From DATGQT01 sp033720695 (GTDB lineage Bacteria; Bacteroidota; Rhodothermia; Rhodothermales; Rubricoccaceae): a stretch of 8,189 bases of DNA. The stretch spans positions 1-8,189 of the forward strand of contig JAWWCA010000164.1 in assembly GCA_033720695.1 (NCBI GenBank), given 5' to 3'. A program made the translations under genes and the position numbers. The notes below the pieces were generated by a model. That model saw nothing but the letters and a program-made list of their open reading frames with translations, was not told where the DNA came from and searched no databases. Positions 6,555 through 8,189 of the stretch are shown in pieces (the first letter of the stretch is position 1; every line of letters starts with the position of its first letter).

Positions 6555-6587
6555 GCAACGTAGGGGCCGCGCCTCGCCTTGCGCAAG
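6555..6587 (-). promoter_or_regulatory. Candidate Bacteroidota-type promoter for the SDR gene
   Basis: Read on the minus strand, TTG (6586-6584) is followed after 21 bases by TACGTTGC (6562-6555), close to the Bacteroidota -7 box TAnnTTTG, with a -33 TTG at normal spacing. A start near 6548 would leave about a 30-base leader before the ATG at 6515. The TTG lies inside the perfect palindrome CTTGCGCAAG (6578-6587), so a repressor or activator site overlapping the -33 box is possible. The promoter call rests on consensus matching by eye. Confidence 0.4.
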
Positions 6588-6599
6588 CCACCCGGGCCC

Positions 6600-6866
6600 T
6601 CAGCCGTCGCGGTCCTTCCGGCCGGGGAGGACGACCCGCGCGCTCACGACGACGGCCCCGACGGCGGCCCCCGTCACGAATCCGGCGCCGCCGAACAGGA
6701 GCGGCATCCCCACGAGCGCGCCGAACGCCAGGGCCGTCCCCGTGTTGAGGCCCGTCGTGAACGCGTCGTGGATCAGCCCGCCGACGGAGTAGACGACGCC
6801 GCAGGCGAGGCCGAGGACGGCCATCCGCGTGCCGAGCCAGACCGCTGGGCGTAGGACATCGTTCAT
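6600..6866 (-). CDS. Small two-helix membrane protein of unknown function
   Basis: Starting at the ATG at 6866, the product has 88 residues. Two or three hydrophobic segments are visible: WLGTRMAVLGLACGVVYSVG (about 10-29), then TALAFGALVGMPLLFGGAGF and VTGAAVGAVVVSARVVL (about 43-79), ending in the charged tail PGRKDRDG. The first helix is followed by GLIHDAFTTGLNTG, a likely loop. By hand count about 95% of third positions are G or C from this Met onward, against about 79% in the same frame upstream, so I favour this start. The leader before it is pyrimidine-rich and lacks a Shine-Dalgarno, as with neighbouring genes. The open frame continues upstream to 7355, so a longer fused product cannot be excluded. 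No family is recognised with certainty. Confidence 0.6.
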   Translation of the reverse strand: MNDVLRPAVWLGTRMAVLGLACGVVYSVGGLIHDAFTTGLNTGTALAFGALVGMPLLFGGAGFVTGAAVGAVVVSARVVLPGRKDRDG

Positions 6867-7355
6867 CGCAGACTCGGGTGGATCAAGAGAGAGGAGGGCG
6901 GTCCCCGCCCCTCGTCCCTCAACGGGGTGGGGGCCGGGCAGGACGGTCAGCCCGAGCGAGAGCGCACGGGCGACGACGGCTCCTGGGGGAGGCGTGGCAG
7001 CCAGGTCGGGAGCCCAGCGCGGCGGCGGACGGTCGCGGGGCCACATGGCGAGGGCGGGAGGACGGGTGAGGGTGGGGGGACGCCAGAGACCGTTCGGCGC
7101 GTCGGCGCCGATCCCTCCCAGGGGATCCGGGGGACGGAGACCGAGCGACCGCGCCGGCCTATCGTCGGCGCGCGGGGGAGCGACGCCGATGCGGGGCGCG
7201 ATCCCCGCTCGATCGATGCGCGGCGTGACCCCGGCGACCCCGATGCGACCGTCGAGAGGCGCCGCCCCGCGCTCCACCGAAGGTCCGGTGAGCGGGAGGG
7301 GGTGGCCGGCGGCGGGCGCCGCGAGCAAGGCCAGGAACGCACAGAGAACACGCAT
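6600..7355 (-). CDS. Alternative long form: secreted Pro-rich protein reading into the two-helix domain
   Basis: The frame of the 88-residue protein stays open to an ATG at 7355, giving 251 residues. In favour: GGAGAAGGAG (7367-7358) is a strong Shine-Dalgarno just before that ATG, a promoter-like element lies just beyond it, and the first residues (MRVLCAFLALLAAPAAG) form a good signal peptide. Residues of about 37-63 are a nine-residue degenerate repeat with the core RIGVAG. Against: the 163 codons upstream of 6866 have by hand count about 84, 68 and 79% GC at positions 1, 2 and 3, quite unlike the strong third-position bias of other genes here; the product is low-complexity Pro/Arg/Gly sequence; and a hairpin precedes the inner ATG. 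It may be a fast-evolving secreted protein, a decayed gene or an untranslated leader. A further ATG at 7382 overlaps the -7 box and is unlikely to be used. Confidence 0.35.
   Translation of the reverse strand: MRVLCAFLALLAAPAAGHPLPLTGPSVERGAAPLDGRIGVAGVTPRIDRAGIAPRIGVAPPRADDRPARSLGLRPPDPLGGIGADAPNGLWRPPTLTRPPALAMWPRDRPPPRWAPDLAATPPPGAVVARALSLGLTVLPGPHPVEGRGAGTALLSLDPPESAMNDVLRPAVWLGTRMAVLGLACGVVYSVGGLIHDAFTTGLNTGTALAFGALVGMPLLFGGAGFVTGAAVGAVVVSARVVLPGRKDRDG
6900..6935. other. Inverted repeat just upstream of the 88-residue membrane protein
   Basis: GGTCCCCGCCCC (6900-6911) and GGGGTGGGGGCC (6924-6935) pair over 12 positions with two mismatches around a 12-base loop. On the minus strand it lies about 35 bases before the ATG at 6866 and, if the long form is real, inside its coding sequence. 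It could act as a terminator for the upstream transcript or as a leader structure. Nothing else supports either reading. Confidence 0.3.
7167..7247 (-). repeat. Three-copy 27-bp degenerate tandem repeat
   Basis: Three units begin with CGCATCG on the minus strand, at 7247, 7220 and 7193, exactly 27 bases apart. Units 1 and 2 agree at 18 of 27 positions, and units 1 and 3 agree at 13 of their first 14. Read in the frame of the long form, they give a nine-residue repeat: RIGVAGVTP, RIDRAGIAP, RIGVAPPRA. The period is a multiple of three and the peptide is partly preserved, which mildly favours translation, although a simple minisatellite would look similar. Confidence 0.6.
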
Positions 7356-7375
7356 TGCTCCTTCTCCAACTCTCG

Positions 7376-7406
7376 CGAACATAATCGGTGCCGCGTCCGA
7401 TCACAA
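7376..7406 (-). promoter_or_regulatory. Candidate Bacteroidota-type promoter before the signal-peptide start
   Basis: On the minus strand, TTG (7406-7404) is followed after 20 bases by TATGTTCG (7383-7376), which matches TAnnTTTG at all but one fixed position. It is one of the few A/T-rich spots in this part of the window. Transcription would start near 7369, just ahead of the Shine-Dalgarno at 7367-7358 and the ATG at 7355. The call is based on consensus and spacing by eye. Confidence 0.4.
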
Positions 7407-7490
7407 CGACGCCGGACGAGCCCCACCGCGGACCTATCCCGCACCTCGTCGGACGCGGGGCACGGCGTCCCTGGCGGCGCGGCCGGGGGA

Positions 7491-8024
7491 CTAGTCTCGC
7501 GTCCGTCGCAAGGTGCCGTCCTTGCTCCGCTCCCACAGGGCGTCTCGCCCGTCGTACCATCGCCGCAGCTCGGTCACCCTCGCGACGCGTGGGATGGAGC
7601 CGTACATCGTCTGAAAGTGGTCGCCGCGGACCGCGAAGAACTGCCCCTCGATCGTGACGTGCCGGCCATCGGCCTCGTCGTTCCCCGTCTCGCGGCTGCA
7701 CGGCATTGGCTCCGGCTGTGCGAGCAGGTGGACGTAGCAGGAGTCGGCGTAGGCCAGCGCAATCGCGTTCGCGCGCACCCCGTAGTCGGCGTCCTCTTTG
7801 GAGAGATAGAGGGCGTGGTCCTCGTGCCGGTGGTGCAGGTACCCACTGACGACGACGGTTCGCTCGTGGTAGCGCTCCGGGTGCGCGATGAGGTGGAGGA
7901 CGGTGACGTAGGGGGGCGAGGGGAAGTCCGGGGTTAGGAGCCGCGTGAGGAGGGAGTCCGGCGCCTGCGCACGCGCGGGCGATGCGGCGGCGGCGGCGAG
8001 GAGGAAGACGACGGCGAGGGGCAT
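7491..8024 (-). CDS. Secreted protein of unknown function with predicted OB-like fold
   Basis: Starting at the ATG at 8024, the product has 177 residues, with a signal peptide at 1-20 (MPLAVVFLLAAAAASPARAQ, cleavage after ARA or AQA). The frame is open further upstream to 8159 and beyond, but those codons give no signal peptide and cross a promoter-like element. The mature part has a distinctive pattern: VTVLHLIAHPERYHERTVVVSGYL (about 40-63; key residues H, P, Y, G), ALYLSKEDADYGVRANAIAL (about 71-90), then RHVTIEGQFFAV (about 120-131) and IPRVARVTELRRWY near the end. I associate this arrangement (VxVxGYL, LYLxxED, NAIxL, VxIEGxF) with an uncharacterised, widely scattered bacterial family with a beta-barrel/OB-like look; that link is from memory. 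Two Cys (SCYV and PMPC) flank an insert and may form a disulfide. It has no evident partner gene. Confidence 0.85.
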   Translation of the reverse strand: MPLAVVFLLAAAAASPARAQAPDSLLTRLLTPDFPSPPYVTVLHLIAHPERYHERTVVVSGYLHHRHEDHALYLSKEDADYGVRANAIALAYADSCYVHLLAQPEPMPCSRETGNDEADGRHVTIEGQFFAVRGDHFQTMYGSIPRVARVTELRRWYDGRDALWERSKDGTLRRTRD

Positions 8025-8089
8025 CGGCGACAGGAGCCGTCCAGCCGGGCGTCGGAAGACGGCACAGGGAATGCGAGTGGGTAGGGGAT

Positions 8090-8119
8090 CAAAATCGGGG
8101 CCACAGGCCGGCGAGGCAA
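8090..8119 (-). promoter_or_regulatory. Weak candidate promoter for the OB-like secreted protein
   Basis: On the minus strand, TTG (8119-8117) is followed after 19 bases by CGATTTTG (8097-8090), which keeps the TTTG half of the Bacteroidota -7 box but not its TA. It is the most A/T-rich spot before this gene. Transcription from here would give a leader of about 60 bases and would exclude the upstream Met at 8159 as a start. Nothing else was found in 8025-8189. Confidence 0.28.
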
Positions 8120-8189
8120 GGGGTGCGATCCTCCAGCAGGCCATGGCATGGGCTTCCATTCGGGCACGAACGTCCCCATCAGGTCCATC

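Noticed and set aside
6927..7937. 336-codon plus-strand open frame across 7355-7490 and antisense to the OB-like gene
   Set aside because: It covers a real minus-strand gene, gives Arg/Gly-rich low-complexity protein, and has no start signal.
8025..8159. N-terminal extension of the OB-like protein to an ATG at 8159
   Set aside because: The extra 45 residues look untranslated, the signal peptide starts at 8024, and a promoter-like element lies within the extension.
1..8189. Toxin-antitoxin, restriction, CRISPR, retron or phage defence system; SusC/SusD pair
   Set aside because: I looked for these and saw none: no direct-repeat array, no nuclease or methylase motifs apart from UvsE, no SusD-like gene, and the receptor is too short for SusC.

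Overview
The window (about 70% G+C or more, with coding third positions almost all G or C) looks like a high-GC member of the Bacteroidota/Rhodothermota side of the bacteria, most plausibly Rhodothermales such as the Rubricoccaceae (Rubrivirga/Rubricoccus type). The reasons are a TonB-dependent receptor with an N-terminal carboxypeptidase-regulatory-like domain followed directly by a DUF4249 lipoprotein (a Bacteroidota-type pair), a fasciclin lipoprotein, weak use of Shine-Dalgarno sites, and several candidate promoters resembling the Bacteroidota -33 TTG / -7 TAnnTTTG pattern. The lineage is an inference from gene content only.

Layout. Bases 2-55 are the last codons of an unidentified plus-strand gene. 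It converges on a 76-residue minus-strand membrane protein (103-333), with overlapping hairpins between them. A 180-base divergent region carrying two adjacent dyads separates that small gene from uvsE (514-1452), a complete UV damage endonuclease. A tight plus-strand cassette follows: small lipoprotein (1612-1986), TonB-dependent receptor (1991-4264) and DUF4249 lipoprotein (4264-5160). The first two are 4 bases apart and the last two overlap as TGATG, so the three are probably one transcript acting at the outer membrane. A 10-bp GC hairpin (5166-5195) closes the cassette against the convergent minus-strand genes.

The right part is all minus strand. It holds a fasciclin-domain lipoprotein (5218-5766), an NAD(P)-binding atypical SDR of the TIP30/HTATIP2 type (5859-6515), a two-helix membrane protein of 88 residues (6600-6866), and an uncharacterised secreted protein with a predicted OB-like fold (7491-8024). 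Between 6867 and 7490 lies the least ordinary stretch. The frame of the 88-residue protein stays open upstream to an ATG at 7355 that has a promoter-like element, a strong Shine-Dalgarno and a convincing signal peptide. The intervening sequence nevertheless lacks the third-position GC bias of the other genes, is proline-rich, and contains a 27-bp tandem repeat. It could be a fast-evolving secreted protein, a decayed gene or a long leader.

No tRNA, rRNA, CRISPR array, insertion sequence or classic defence system is visible. The most unusual items are the 6867-7490 region, the small lipoprotein built into the receptor/DUF4249 cassette, dyads overlapping putative -33 boxes, and related hairpins at both convergent gene junctions.
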